From JBBQED01 sp038320345 (lineage in GTDB: Bacteria; Bacteroidota; Bacteroidia; AKYH767-A; OLB10), in assembly GCA_038320345.1 (NCBI GenBank), contig JBBQED010000001.1, positions 248,001 to 312,000 of the forward strand: a DNA stretch of 64,000 nt. The letters are read 5' to 3'. The translations under genes were made by a program, and so were the position numbers. Positions within the stretch are counted from its first letter, which is position 1, and every line of letters starts with the position of its first letter. Shown piece by piece: positions 26,420-36,400 of this stretch. The notes under the pieces are model-generated. The model was not told where the DNA came from. It saw only the letters and a program-made list of their open reading frames with translations, and made no database searches.

Positions 26420-28291
26420 ATGCTTTATCCAGAATATGATGTCATAGTAGTTGGTGCTGGTCACGCTGGCTGTGAAGCTGCTGCTGCAGCTGCCAATATG
26501 GGGTCGAAAGTGCTGCTGATGACTATGAATATGCAGACAATTGCCCAAATGAGTTGTAATCCAGCCATGGGAGGAATCGCCAAGGGGCAAATAGTTAGAG
26601 AAATTGATGCTTTAGGAGGGTATTCGGGTATAGTTAGCGATCGAAGTGCTATACAATTTCGCATGTTAAATAGGTCGAAAGGGCCAGCAATGTGGAGCCC
26701 TAGGACTCAAAATGACCGTATGTTATTCGCATCAGAGTGGAGAAAGATGCTCGAGCAGACGCCTAATGTGGATTTTTGGCAGGATATGGCTAGCGGAATT
26801 ATAGTCGAAGGCGATAAAGTAGTTGGTGTTTCTACCTCTATGGGACTTGAATTTCGCTCAAAAGCTGTGGTTTTGACCAACGGTACATTTTTGAATGGAA
26901 TTATTCATATAGGGGAGAAGAAATTTGGTGGTGGACGCACTGGAGAAAAGGCTTCTACAGGCATCACCGAACAGTTGACTTCACTTGGTTTTGAGAGTGG
27001 CAGAATGAAGACAGGCACTCCTCCTAGATTGGATGGGCGATCATTAAATTATTCATTAATGGAGGAGCAAGGTGGTGATGAAAACCCTTCCAAATTCTCA
27101 TTTCTTGACACTCCTCCACTTGTTAAGCAAAGACCTTGTTATGTGACTTATACGAACGAGCAAGTTCATGATATTTTGAGAACAGGATTTGAGCAAAGCC
27201 CAATGTTTACAGGCCGTATTCAAGGACTCGGTCCTCGATATTGTCCATCAATTGAAGATAAGATTAGTCGATTTTCAGAGCGTGACCGTCATCAGTTGTT
27301 CGTTGAACCTGAGGGTTGGGATACCGTTGAGATTTATGTTAATGGTTTCTCTTCCTCCCTTCCAGAAGATGTGCAATACAAGGCGCTTCGTTTGATCAAG
27401 GGTTTTGAAAAAGCCAAAATGTTTAGGCCAGGATACGCAATCGAATACGATTATTTTCCGCCAATTCAACTTAATCATACCCTCGAAACTAAGCTTGTTG
27501 AAGGGCTCTATTTTGCTGGACAGATTAACGGAACAACCGGTTATGAAGAGGCAGCATGTCAAGGATTGATGGCGGGGATCAATGCCCATCGGAAAATTAA
27601 TAATCTAACACCGGTTATACTAAGCCGCTCAGAAGCGTATATCGGGGTTCTCATCGATGATCTCATAACGAAAGGTACTGATGAACCTTACCGAATGTTT
27701 ACGTCACGAGCAGAGTTTAGAACTTTGTTGCGCCAGGATAATGCTGATTTGCGACTTACTCCATTAGGTTTTGAAATAGGATTAGCCAGAAAAGTAAGAA
27801 TGGAACTTGTAAATGACAAAAACACAAAGTCAAAAGCTATTTTGAGCTTTATAAAAGGAGTTTCTGCTGATCCTGAACTCGCCAATCCTTGGTTAGCGTC
27901 ATTAAATACTGATTTGATAAAGCAAAAAATAAGATATCAGACTATTTTAACCAGACCGCAAGTATCCTTAACCGATATGATCACAGTTTTCCCTGATCTC
28001 ACAAAAATGTTGTTAGAAGTTGGTGCAACGAGTGATGACATCGAACAAGCAGAAATTAACATAAAGTATGAGGGCTATATCCTTAAGGAGTTCGAGCTGG
28101 CTCAAAAAATGAATCGTCTGGAGTATATCGAACTTCCATCGACCTTAGATTATACAAAAGTGCACTCCTTGTCAAGTGAAGCAGTTCAAAAGTTGAGTAA
28201 TATTCGGCCACGTACTTTGGGTCAAGCTGCCAGAATCAGTGGCATTACCCCATCTGACATCTCCGTACTAATTGTTGCTATCGGTCGGTAG
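26420..28291 (+). CDS. mnmG: tRNA uridine-5-carboxymethylaminomethyl modification enzyme, FAD-binding subunit
   Basis: The 623-residue protein has the FAD-binding Rossmann motif VIVVGAGHAGCEAAAAAANMG and the MnmG signatures MSCNPAMGGIAKGQIVREIDALGG, GTFLNGIIHIGEKKFGGGR, GRMKTGTPPRLDGRS and TGYEEAACQGLMAGINAH. The C-terminal helical domain ends IRPRTLGQAARISGITPSDISVLIV. With MnmE it installs the cmnm5 group on U34 of certain tRNAs. Length and motifs are complete. The gene is closely bracketed by two parS-like palindromes, 2 bp before its ATG and 2 bp after its stop. In many bacteria mnmG lies near the replication origin. Confidence 0.97.
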   Translation: MLYPEYDVIVVGAGHAGCEAAAAAANMGSKVLLMTMNMQTIAQMSCNPAMGGIAKGQIVREIDALGGYSGIVSDRSAIQFRMLNRSKGPAMWSPRTQNDRMLFASEWRKMLEQTPNVDFWQDMASGIIVEGDKVVGVSTSMGLEFRSKAVVLTNGTFLNGIIHIGEKKFGGGRTGEKASTGITEQLTSLGFESGRMKTGTPPRLDGRSLNYSLMEEQGGDENPSKFSFLDTPPLVKQRPCYVTYTNEQVHDILRTGFEQSPMFTGRIQGLGPRYCPSIEDKISRFSERDRHQLFVEPEGWDTVEIYVNGFSSSLPEDVQYKALRLIKGFEKAKMFRPGYAIEYDYFPPIQLNHTLETKLVEGLYFAGQINGTTGYEEAACQGLMAGINAHRKINNLTPVILSRSEAYIGVLIDDLITKGTDEPYRMFTSRAEFRTLLRQDNADLRLTPLGFEIGLARKVRMELVNDKNTKSKAILSFIKGVSADPELANPWLASLNTDLIKQKIRYQTILTRPQVSLTDMITVFPDLTKMLLEVGATSDDIEQAEINIKYEGYILKEFELAQKMNRLEYIELPSTLDYTKVHSLSSEAVQKLSNIRPRTLGQAARISGITPSDISVLIVAIGR

Positions 28292-28292
28292 G

Positions 28293-28308
28293 CGTTCCAC
28301 GTGGAACA
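28293..28308. promoter_or_regulatory. parS-like ParB-binding site downstream of mnmG (perfect palindrome)
   Basis: GTTCCACGTGGAAC at 28294-28307 is a perfect 14-bp palindrome followed by A, matching parS (TGTTNCACGTGNAACA) except for the first base. It begins 2 nt after the mnmG stop codon. Two such sites 1.9 kb apart around one gene are very unlikely by chance and support a ParB-loading region here. Confidence 0.78.
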
Positions 28309-28321
28309 ATACTACTATTAA

Positions 28322-29034
28322 TGAATTTAAATGAATAAATGAGATTAACCAGTTTTAGAGTATTTTCTAGGTCATAACATATTTGTTATTAAACCTGGAA
28401 GCTGAACTAGGTCGACATCATTGGAAAAAGGGTAAGTAGTATAACTAAGCCTTAGATGAAATTGGAACATAAGCTAGTTCCATTAAGGAGTTCTTTGAAA
28501 TATGAATCGCGCACTATCAGTAGATGTAGTAGTCAATTCGTTATTGGAAATATTATTTGGATAGTGAAGGAATGGCTCACTACCAATGTCCACTTACTAA
28601 GTAATGACTTTGGGAAAGTTCAAATACAGTTGAATTTATAAGTAAAACGGCCAAGGAACCTACTGAATTAAGCAATGAACATAAATGAATATTTAATGGT
28701 AGCGATATAAGCTCCAGTGAATCCATATCTACAGGAAAAGTTTAATTAATCGTTGTGAGGGACTTATTAAAGGAATTTATTGGTTGAAAAGTGATAATTA
28801 TTGATGAAAAGCCATAATGAACATTAATGAATATTTGAAAGAGGGTAAATTCGGGTTGTTCTAAAGCCCAGAAGCCAAGTGCATAGATGAATTAAGTAGA
28901 TCTCCAACCTAAAGTTTAACAAGCAAGGGAAGCAATGATCAAATGATACCGCTTATAAAGGACCTATACACTGAAAAAACTTATTGAAGGCTAGATTTAG
29001 AAGAAAAACCTATGCTGAATTTAAATGAATATTT
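28322..29034 (+). repeat. Four-copy iteron-like 19-bp AT-rich repeat in a 0.8-kb non-coding gap
   Basis: The gap 28309-29112 has no credible gene. It contains four copies of TGAAYWTWAATGAATATTT: 28322 (shorter, ending ATAAA), 28676, 28818 and 29016, all in the same orientation. The last two also share a GGTAAA word 6 to 8 bp further on. Elsewhere the region is rich in variants of GAA and TTA words. On the + strand G exceeds C (61 against 36 in 28321-28620). Directly repeated AT-rich units beside parS recall replication-control or DNA-unwinding elements; decayed sequence is the alternative. Confidence 0.55.
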
Positions 29035-29112
29035 AAAATTTGGTAAAGACTCTTTATTACTAGTCATTTCAATTGATCACACCCTCAACAACTATATTTG
29101 CAGGTAATACTT

Positions 29113-30006
29113 ATGACTCAATACCTTAATTCATGCCCAGTTTGTGGCAATCAGCATTTTCACGACTATCTCGAGTGTGAAGACTTTACTGTAACGAAGG
29201 AGAGGTTTATTTTGAACGAATGTGATGCTTGTGGATTTGTATTTACCAATCCTCGCCCTACAATAGGAGGTATAGGGGCCTATTATCAGTCAGAAGACTA
29301 TATCTCTCATACGAACTCTAACAAGGGAATCAAGAATAAAGCATATCAATGGGTTCGTAGAAGAGCCATCCGTTCCAAGCTCTCTATGATAGAAGAACAA
29401 GGAACATTACCGAAAACATTACTGGACTACGGGTGTGGAACAGGGGAGTTTTTAGGGTATGCACAAGCCTCTGGCTGGCTCGTAAAAGGGCTGGAATTAG
29501 ATCCTGAAGCTCGTGCAAGAGCGATAATGAACCATAAAATTGACGTTAAAGACCCTACTCAATTATATGCTTTTAGCGACGGACAGTTTGGCGCTATAAC
29601 CATGTGGCATGTAATGGAACATATACACGACTTGGTTCCTACAATTCGCGAGTTTCATCGGATTTTAAGCTCAGAAGGAGTGATGATCATAGCAGTTCCG
29701 AATTATAAATCAACAGATGCCGGCCACTATGGTCCGTTTTGGGCCGCTTATGATGTTCCAAGGCATCTTTATCACTTTTCGAAAAGTAGCGTAAGTCTTT
29801 TAATGGAAAAAAATGGCTTCAAAGTGAAGGCCGTTAATTCCCTCTTTTTTGATCCGTTCTACATATCACTTTTAAGTGAGAAATATAAAAATGGTTGGTC
29901 TAACCCAATAAAAGCAGCCTGGATAGGATTAAAAACAACTCTTAAAGGGCGTAAAAATATTGAAGCTAATTCAAGTTTGGTATATATCGTTAAGAAGTCG
30001 TCCTAA
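29113..30006 (+). CDS. Class I SAM-dependent methyltransferase with N-terminal zinc ribbon
   Basis: The start chosen is ATG 29113 (MTQYLNSCPVCG); a TTG 15 bp upstream is in frame. The first 60 residues hold two Cys pairs, CPVCG and CDACGFVFTNPRP, a zinc-ribbon found before UbiG/Coq3-like methyltransferases that often act in glycan or secondary-metabolite decoration. The SAM site is TLLDYGCGTGEFLGYAQASG, with an acidic second strand GLELDPEARARA and motif AITMWHVMEHIHDL. The substrate is unknown. It is followed by a palindromic terminator shared with the convergent YCF48-like gene. Confidence 0.83.
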   Translation: MTQYLNSCPVCGNQHFHDYLECEDFTVTKERFILNECDACGFVFTNPRPTIGGIGAYYQSEDYISHTNSNKGIKNKAYQWVRRRAIRSKLSMIEEQGTLPKTLLDYGCGTGEFLGYAQASGWLVKGLELDPEARARAIMNHKIDVKDPTQLYAFSDGQFGAITMWHVMEHIHDLVPTIREFHRILSSEGVMIIAVPNYKSTDAGHYGPFWAAYDVPRHLYHFSKSSVSLLMEKNGFKVKAVNSLFFDPFYISLLSEKYKNGWSNPIKAAWIGLKTTLKGRKNIEANSSLVYIVKKSS

Positions 30007-30069
30007 CCAATTTATGCTTGGGGATTTTTCAAACTATCCAGACAGACGGAATAAAACGTTCTAAAAAGC

Positions 30070-30102
30070 AAAAAAAAACTACCCCGGTTAAGAGGTAGTT
30101 TT
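30070..30102 (-). terminator. Rho-independent terminator of the YCF48-like gene
   Basis: Arms AAAACTACC (30075-30083) and GGTAGTTTT (30094-30102) form a 9-bp stem. Read on the minus strand the stem is followed by a run of T (30078-30071). It lies 17 bp beyond the stop of the minus-strand gene and may also stop transcription from the + strand methyltransferase. Confidence 0.8.
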
Positions 30103-30119
30103 CAAACTGAACATCAAGC

Positions 30120-31478
30120 TTAGTTTTTTATAATTCGGGTAACAAATGATTGTTGATTAACTTCCACTTTCACACTATAAACACCCGCTTTGAATTTACG
30201 GATATCAAGCATCACAGGAACCATTTTATTGATATTCATTTGTTGTTGGAATACTTGCTTTCCAATGAAATCATAAACAGAAACAATAGCTAAACCATTC
30301 ACTTCTTCTCCTGAATTAAGATAAACTAATCCCTGAGTTGGGTTGGGGTAAGCGGAAATACTATTATTCAAAGAAATACCAACGGGTTCAGTTAATCCTA
30401 CTGCAGCACCAGCGTAGGTGTAAATTCCGTCTGTAAATTGATCCACAGCAAAACTACCAGCCCAACCAATCAAATTGTTTAAGAATTCGATGGAAGTATA
30501 ACCTTGAGTTGTTCCGTTTCCTGCAGTATCTACGAGGATCCAATTGCTACCATCATTAATACTGTAAGAACTTCCACGTCCGCCTGTTCCTCCACCCGCA
30601 CTGTAATAAGTACTTGTGCCAGGAACTGAAACTAAAGAACTGAAAAATAATGTACCGGTATATGTTTTTGCAGTCCAGGAAGTTCCCCCATTTGAAGTGC
30701 TATAAAAACTGTTTACACCAGCAGTAGTTGATTTAACAGCAAGCCCGTTGAGTGAATCACGAAAGGCAATACCGCTAACCGTACTAACATTGGCAACAAC
30801 AGTTGAAGCCGTCCAATTCTGGCCACCATCAATGGATTTATAGATGCGACCTTTATTGGTTCCAAACCACATTGTAGAATCGTTAACGCAAAAGTCATTT
30901 ACAATTCCATATTCTCCAGCAACCGGATTTGCAATGTTAGCTTGAGGAACACGAGTCCATGTGGAACCACTATCAAGAGTAGTGTAGATTTCAAAATATC
31001 CTCCGATAGGATCACCCATGATTACTCCATGTGCAGCATCCCAGAAGTGAATTACATCAGGGAATGAAGCTGGATCAACAAAAAGCTGAGTAGAATCAAC
31101 TTTACCCCAATTCAATCCACTATCAATAGTTTTGAAAAGGGCACCTCCTCCAACTGAATTGTTATACATTAAGGCAAAGGCTGTAGAGGTAGAAAGTCCT
31201 TTAATACCAGCGAAACGGTAATTAGTATCTAAGGTCACAAATCCTGCCGTCCATGTATTTCCACCATCATTCGTGGTTGAAAATTCCTGAATCCCTTCTC
31301 CACTACCATCACCAGGGAAAGCACAAGTCCATACCGTGGATGCATCAACGATGTCGATATCAAAAGGGTAATTAGAAGGACGTACATAACCAACATTTTG
31401 TATTACCCACGGTGACTGTGCGTAAGCTCCGGAGGTCAATAAAAATAATGACGCAATAAGCGAGTAAATTTTTTTCAT
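30120..31478 (-). CDS. Secreted YCF48/BNR-like beta-propeller protein with T9SS sorting tail
   Basis: The 452-residue protein has a signal peptide (MKKIYSLIASLFLLTSGAYA). A series of propeller motifs follows (TTNDGGNTWTAGFV, TIDSGLNWGKVD, TTLDSGSTWTRVP, SIDGGQNWTAST, TSNGGTSWTAK), the pattern of YCF48/sialidase-type repeats. The end is a T9SS type A sorting domain (ISAYPNPTQGLVYLNSGE ... FKAGVYSVKVEVNQQSF). It is likely to be exported across the outer membrane; no catalytic Asp/Arg set of sialidases is visible. It is flanked by strong terminators and probably monocistronic. Confidence 0.88.
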   Translation of the reverse strand: MKKIYSLIASLFLLTSGAYAQSPWVIQNVGYVRPSNYPFDIDIVDASTVWTCAFPGDGSGEGIQEFSTTNDGGNTWTAGFVTLDTNYRFAGIKGLSTSTAFALMYNNSVGGGALFKTIDSGLNWGKVDSTQLFVDPASFPDVIHFWDAAHGVIMGDPIGGYFEIYTTLDSGSTWTRVPQANIANPVAGEYGIVNDFCVNDSTMWFGTNKGRIYKSIDGGQNWTASTVVANVSTVSGIAFRDSLNGLAVKSTTAGVNSFYSTSNGGTSWTAKTYTGTLFFSSLVSVPGTSTYYSAGGGTGGRGSSYSINDGSNWILVDTAGNGTTQGYTSIEFLNNLIGWAGSFAVDQFTDGIYTYAGAAVGLTEPVGISLNNSISAYPNPTQGLVYLNSGEEVNGLAIVSVYDFIGKQVFQQQMNINKMVPVMLDIRKFKAGVYSVKVEVNQQSFVTRIIKN

Positions 31479-31591
31479 TTGGGTTTTGATTTTATTGTTT
31501 GAACCCGAAAGTAAGCAACCTTTATTGAAATTTACCTGAAGAAATAATTAGAAAAGCATCATTTTGCAATACTTAACATAAACAAGGATTA

Positions 31592-33343
31592 TTATTCTTT
31601 GATTTTCAGTTGACAAGACCCCAAGATTTGATGGTCGGTTACTCTTTCAACAGAGAGCGTTAATGCGACGGAGTCCTGTGTTTGCTCTAGATAAAAAGGA
31701 AGTTTTTGATGAAGAGAACTAGTAAAATCTGATATTAATCGAAAGCTGTATTTAAAATCTTGATCAGTTTTTGGATCTCTCACATTCATGTGAATAACAA
31801 GGGAATGGTCACCTGCACAAATTCTGTTTTCTTTTTCAGGATTAGATAAAGTAAGATCAATAGTAACAATCTGTGGATTTAGCCTTTTCAAACCTTTTGA
31901 TACCATAAGTGGAATGGGACTGTTGTTTATACAGTTCGTCCTTAGAGAATCATACGGAGCATCATTCAGTTTAAAATAGTTTTTAGGTAAGTCTTGGGCA
32001 GGATAAATAATTTCCGTCCATTGTATAAAATCGGAGTTCTTAATCGTAACACCCAATGCTTGAATTCTGCTGACGTGCTCGTCATTCATAGCGATGCTAA
32101 CGGAAGAATCGGGTCCGGGAAGTGAAGAGATAATCAAAGATTCAATGGAATAACTCCATCCTGTCATGGCAAAAGGACATTCTTCCAAAACGGGGTCATT
32201 AGCAATCACCTTTTGAACTTTTTGCTGATGAGCTTGAAAAATCAGTTCTTGCATTTGTTCCAATCGCAAAGTATAAAACAGAGAGGTTTTCCGAATCTCA
32301 TTTAACCGAAAGAAAAGAAAGATAAAAAGCAGGAGGATAATCCCTGAACTTATCTTTTTGATTTTTCCGCTCGCAACCAATTCACAAAAAGGTAATGAAA
32401 CCAGAGTTATCAAAGGAAAAAGCATTCGTTCAGAATAATTAGAGATTCCTGTAAAACGGTGGGTGCCGGCAATTATCAGTAGGAAACCAACAACGAATAA
32501 AACATATAGTGTGGTTCGTAGTGCATTCCGCCGGAATAAAAATACAATCAGACTGGCCATAAAAATCAAGAAAACGACAGGATAGGAAAGCACCAGCATT
32601 TTAGTGAACGATGCTAAATAGGAAAAATCTTGAAGGTTATGGAGATTAGAATAATCTTTAAAGACAACAGGATAAAAAGTTTTCTGATGATCATATTTAT
32701 CGAGGAAGACCATTTTTAACACAGTATTCATCAAATAAGTCCCCCAGAGAATTATTGGCATTGAGCCTCTTTCTTTAAGTCCTACCGTCCACCAGAGCAA
32801 CACAAATCCTGCGGGTATAAAAAGAAGAGGATGAGAACATATAATCAAGATCAAGAGGACAAAAAGAACTGGCAAACGGAAACGGAAGGGTTTTTCAAGA
32901 AGTGCATAAAAAACAGTCAGTAATGCAAGGCCCTGAAGCAACTCCGTTACCGGGCAGTAAAAAGTGTAGTTTACCGTTAATCCAAGTGTAAGTAAAAGCA
33001 AAAGAGTACCTGCTTTGTTTTTTAGTCCGTATCCTAGCCAGAGAAAAAGTAAATAGTAAAATAACAGATCGCCGAAACTATAAAGTAAAACTAGTGCTTT
33101 AAGAGAGACTCCAAACCAGACACCTACAACAGGTAAAATCTGTGACACTACTCCTAACGGTCGTTGATGTGCAATAAAGAACCCTCCACGCTTTATAATC
33201 TCCAACAGGTAGTGAGCAGCATCAAAAGCAAGCCGCTCTTTACTATACACCAAGGCTATCCAAGTAGCTAGAATAAAAAAGATCTGCCCGCCTATCTGCA
33301 GGAGAACTAACTCAGGATCGGTTGATTTTTTTGTGGATATCAT
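31592..33343 (-). CDS. Polytopic membrane protein, possible GT-C-like glycosyltransferase
   Basis: The start chosen is ATG 33343 (MISTKKSTDPE); the frame also runs 10 codons upstream to a TTG. About ten hydrophobic helices fill the first ~340 residues, after which a ~240-residue soluble domain follows (LEQMQELIFQAHQQKVQKVI ... CAGDHSLVIHMNVRD). An acidic-His loop FDAAHYLLEIIKRGGFFIAHQRP after the first helix recalls the first luminal loop of GT-C glycosyltransferases, but no diagnostic motif is clear. Function not assigned. It lies between two T9SS cargo genes on the same strand, which invites but does not prove a role in surface-protein decoration. Confidence 0.65.
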   Translation of the reverse strand: MISTKKSTDPELVLLQIGGQIFFILATWIALVYSKERLAFDAAHYLLEIIKRGGFFIAHQRPLGVVSQILPVVGVWFGVSLKALVLLYSFGDLLFYYLLFLWLGYGLKNKAGTLLLLLTLGLTVNYTFYCPVTELLQGLALLTVFYALLEKPFRFRLPVLFVLLILIICSHPLLFIPAGFVLLWWTVGLKERGSMPIILWGTYLMNTVLKMVFLDKYDHQKTFYPVVFKDYSNLHNLQDFSYLASFTKMLVLSYPVVFLIFMASLIVFLFRRNALRTTLYVLFVVGFLLIIAGTHRFTGISNYSERMLFPLITLVSLPFCELVASGKIKKISSGIILLLFIFLFFRLNEIRKTSLFYTLRLEQMQELIFQAHQQKVQKVIANDPVLEECPFAMTGWSYSIESLIISSLPGPDSSVSIAMNDEHVSRIQALGVTIKNSDFIQWTEIIYPAQDLPKNYFKLNDAPYDSLRTNCINNSPIPLMVSKGLKRLNPQIVTIDLTLSNPEKENRICAGDHSLVIHMNVRDPKTDQDFKYSFRLISDFTSSLHQKLPFYLEQTQDSVALTLSVERVTDHQILGSCQLKIKE

Positions 33344-33391
33344 TGCGATAGTTGGCAGAAAGATAATACACAACCACTAACAATAGAAAAC

Positions 33392-33424
33392 AAAAAAAGA
33401 GGCTGCTTACAAAGCAACCTCTTT
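33392..33424 (-). terminator. Terminator of the subtilisin-like protease gene
   Basis: On the minus strand an AAAGAGG-TTGC stem pairs with GC-AGCCTCTTT (one mismatch) and is followed by T residues (33398-33392). It sits 31 bp beyond the protease stop codon and 49 bp before the next gene's start. Confidence 0.75.
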
Positions 33425-33454
33425 CTCAAAGTATTTGATCCGACAGAACGAAAT

Positions 33455-36400
33455 TTAAATCACTGTTAATCGTATGCTTTGAATTCCATTTCCATTTCTG
33501 ATTTGCAACAGATATACGCCTTTCGGGGAATTTCTTAAATCGATGAATAGTGGAGATTGTACCTCCATTCCAGAAGGTGTTGACCAAACCTCACGTCCCT
33601 GAATGTCTGTAACGGTCAAGCTGGTTTCTTTAATTCCATTAGCTCCCGCATCAATTGTAAATAGTCCCGACGAGGGATTAGGGAAAATTCTAATAGAAGA
33701 GCTGATAGTAGGACTTGTTAAACCAACCGCCGCATCTACATTTATGTTATCGATATACAGATTGTTACCATATCCATTAACATTAACAAATTTCACAATG
33801 ATCTCAGAACCGGTATAAGGGGATAAATTAAGAGTATCGTTTCTCCAATCACTTGCAGCCAAAGGTGCCCAAGACCCGGTTTGATCAGGAACGGTGGCCA
33901 AATCAGTTCCGGCTTTAAAGTAGGAACTCGGAGTATAGCTATTTCCACAATCACTGCTGATATCAATTCTAAGTGCGTCTGAATAAGCACTGCTGTATCT
34001 GGCATAGGCAACATCAAAAGTCAGAAGGGGACTAATGGCATTGGTAAGATCGAAAGATACAGTAGTCATCGCATCTTCAGCTGCAACATTATTGTAGGCA
34101 AAATTTTCGATGAAAGAAGCATCGGTTATTGTACCGGCACTTCCCGTTACTTGAATAGGTATCCAGGTATAACCTCCCCCTGCCGAAACAACATACCATC
34201 CATTAGGAGGAAAAACGCCGCTTTGGAAATCTTCAGCATAGGGTATTAAGCCCTGAACCCCTGGAATAATAGAAATAGTTGCAGACGAACTGTCATTGTA
34301 AAGATTAAGGTCTCCCGGATAGTCAATCCAAACACTCAGCGAATAGGTGCCAAGTGCACTAAGGTTAATAGGTACGGAGAAACTAAAATTTTGCGTAGCA
34401 AGAGGAGCCATCGTTCCACTTACAATATCACTGATCGCCGGTCCATTGTTTAAACTATAATAAATAGGAATTCCGGTGAGCGGCGTAAGCCCTCTGTTTG
34501 CAACTAACACGGTCACAATCACCGCGGAGTTATCCTGACAATCTTGACGAGTGCCCGAAACTGGACTCAGCAGCGTAGTAATCTGCGCATCTAACGCTAA
34601 TGGACATCCGAAAACTCCAGGATCTTTTTTAATAGCGAGCGCCCTTCTGCCGTTACTCCCAGAAACTGTATTTGCCGACACGCTGAACCATTTTTCATCG
34701 TTGGGGTTAATACCAGAAAGAATGGCATTTGTAGTGTTACTTGTTGCCGCAACATCCATGTACTTATTCCCAAGCATATAAACAGTATAGGAGGAAGCTC
34801 CTGCAACAGAATCCCAAATCAGTCGCACAGAATCGGGACATGCCCAATCTACTACGAGGTTTTGAGGAACGCCGATAATTGTAAAACTAGTATCACTTTG
34901 ATCACTAGCGGCCCCACGACTTACCCTTACTAAAGCCTCTCCACTGATGACCGATGGGATAGTCCACGAATACTGTAAGGTGGTTCCGGCAACTGTTGTA
35001 ATAGTGTTCCACGACGAACCAGCATTAGTTGAATATTCCAAGGTAAAGCTATTTGCATTTTTTGGGGCATCCCAACGGATCACTTCTGATTCGCCAGGAA
35101 CAAAACCTTCACCGCCCTGTGGGTAGGTTACTGTAATTTCATCGGTCCTGAATTCATATACCAGGTAATATTCTTGCGACCCTGTTGGAATGGTAGTACC
35201 ATTAACAGTGACTGTATAAGAACCAGCAGTTGGATTATCAAGAGTTACCTGTTCCATATTATTTAAATGATCCACTCCTCTAACTGCAGGTGCTGATAAG
35301 GTGGCCGCTACAGGTGCTGGATTGAGTACCCAAGGACTAAAGGAAGTGGAGGAAGGATCTGTTACTGACATATCCAAGTCATTTACTAGTGCTTGAGAAG
35401 CAGCAGTGGAACCTTCTACATCATGCCAGTAAACCATAGCTCTTACTTGGTTTACTCCAGAAGGAACAGTGATGATATGGGTATTACTTGCACCCTGTAC
35501 TAAGCTCGCATTGAAGTAAGTGTTATTCTGTAATGTTTTGAATGCACGAAGGGCATTAATTCTCCCCCATCCATAGGTATAATCAGGTCCTGGATTTCCA
35601 ATGTCTTCGCCCGTATTTAAAACGGCTGCTTTGATCAATGCTGAAGGCGGTGTAGTACCACCATTTAATTCTTTATAAGCTTGAAAAAGTTGGGTTAATA
35701 TTCCAGCAGTACCCGGACAAGCAGCGGAAGTCCCTCCTCCTACTTGATAGGTATTATTCTGATCGGTACTTAACTGATCTAATCCATTGGCGCAGATATC
35801 TGGTTTTATGCGACCATCAGCCGCAGGGCCGCGGCTACTGCTGGGATCCAAAACTTCCAGAGGACTAAGATTCCCACAAGCGATTACATTCTTCCCCTGT
35901 TTAAATCCGCCGGTGATGTTTCCCCATCCGTTTCCAGCACCATATCCACAGTCTCCGCTTCCATTATTTCCAGCAGAGAAAACAAACTCCAATTGGGGGT
36001 TATCATGAATTAATTGATCACCGAGTTGGGTATCGTTATCATATACATTACAGCCCTGAGAATACGAAGTAGAAGTAATTACCGTACCCAACGAAGTATA
36101 GTTGATGACCGCATCGCGTATATGCGGATAGTCGGAACCGTTAGAACTCGGACCGTTGATATCGTAAACATGTAAATAAGCACCATTTCCCATGCCTGCA
36201 ATCGACGGGTTTAGATTGCCACATCCTGCTAAAATCCCGCTGGTCATGTCTCCATGACTTCCTCCGGCACCTAATACGTGATTCGTCATACGACCTGTAA
36301 AATCGATATGAGGCCCTACTTCTCCATCATCGGCTAGTCCGGCAACTACACCTGTTCCATCATAATGCAAACCGGAGACATATGCACCGTTGATAGCATT

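Noticed and set aside
28456..28641. A 61-codon plus-strand frame downstream of mnmG
   Set aside because: The composition is not protein-like, no family is recognised, and it lies within the repeat-bearing non-coding stretch.
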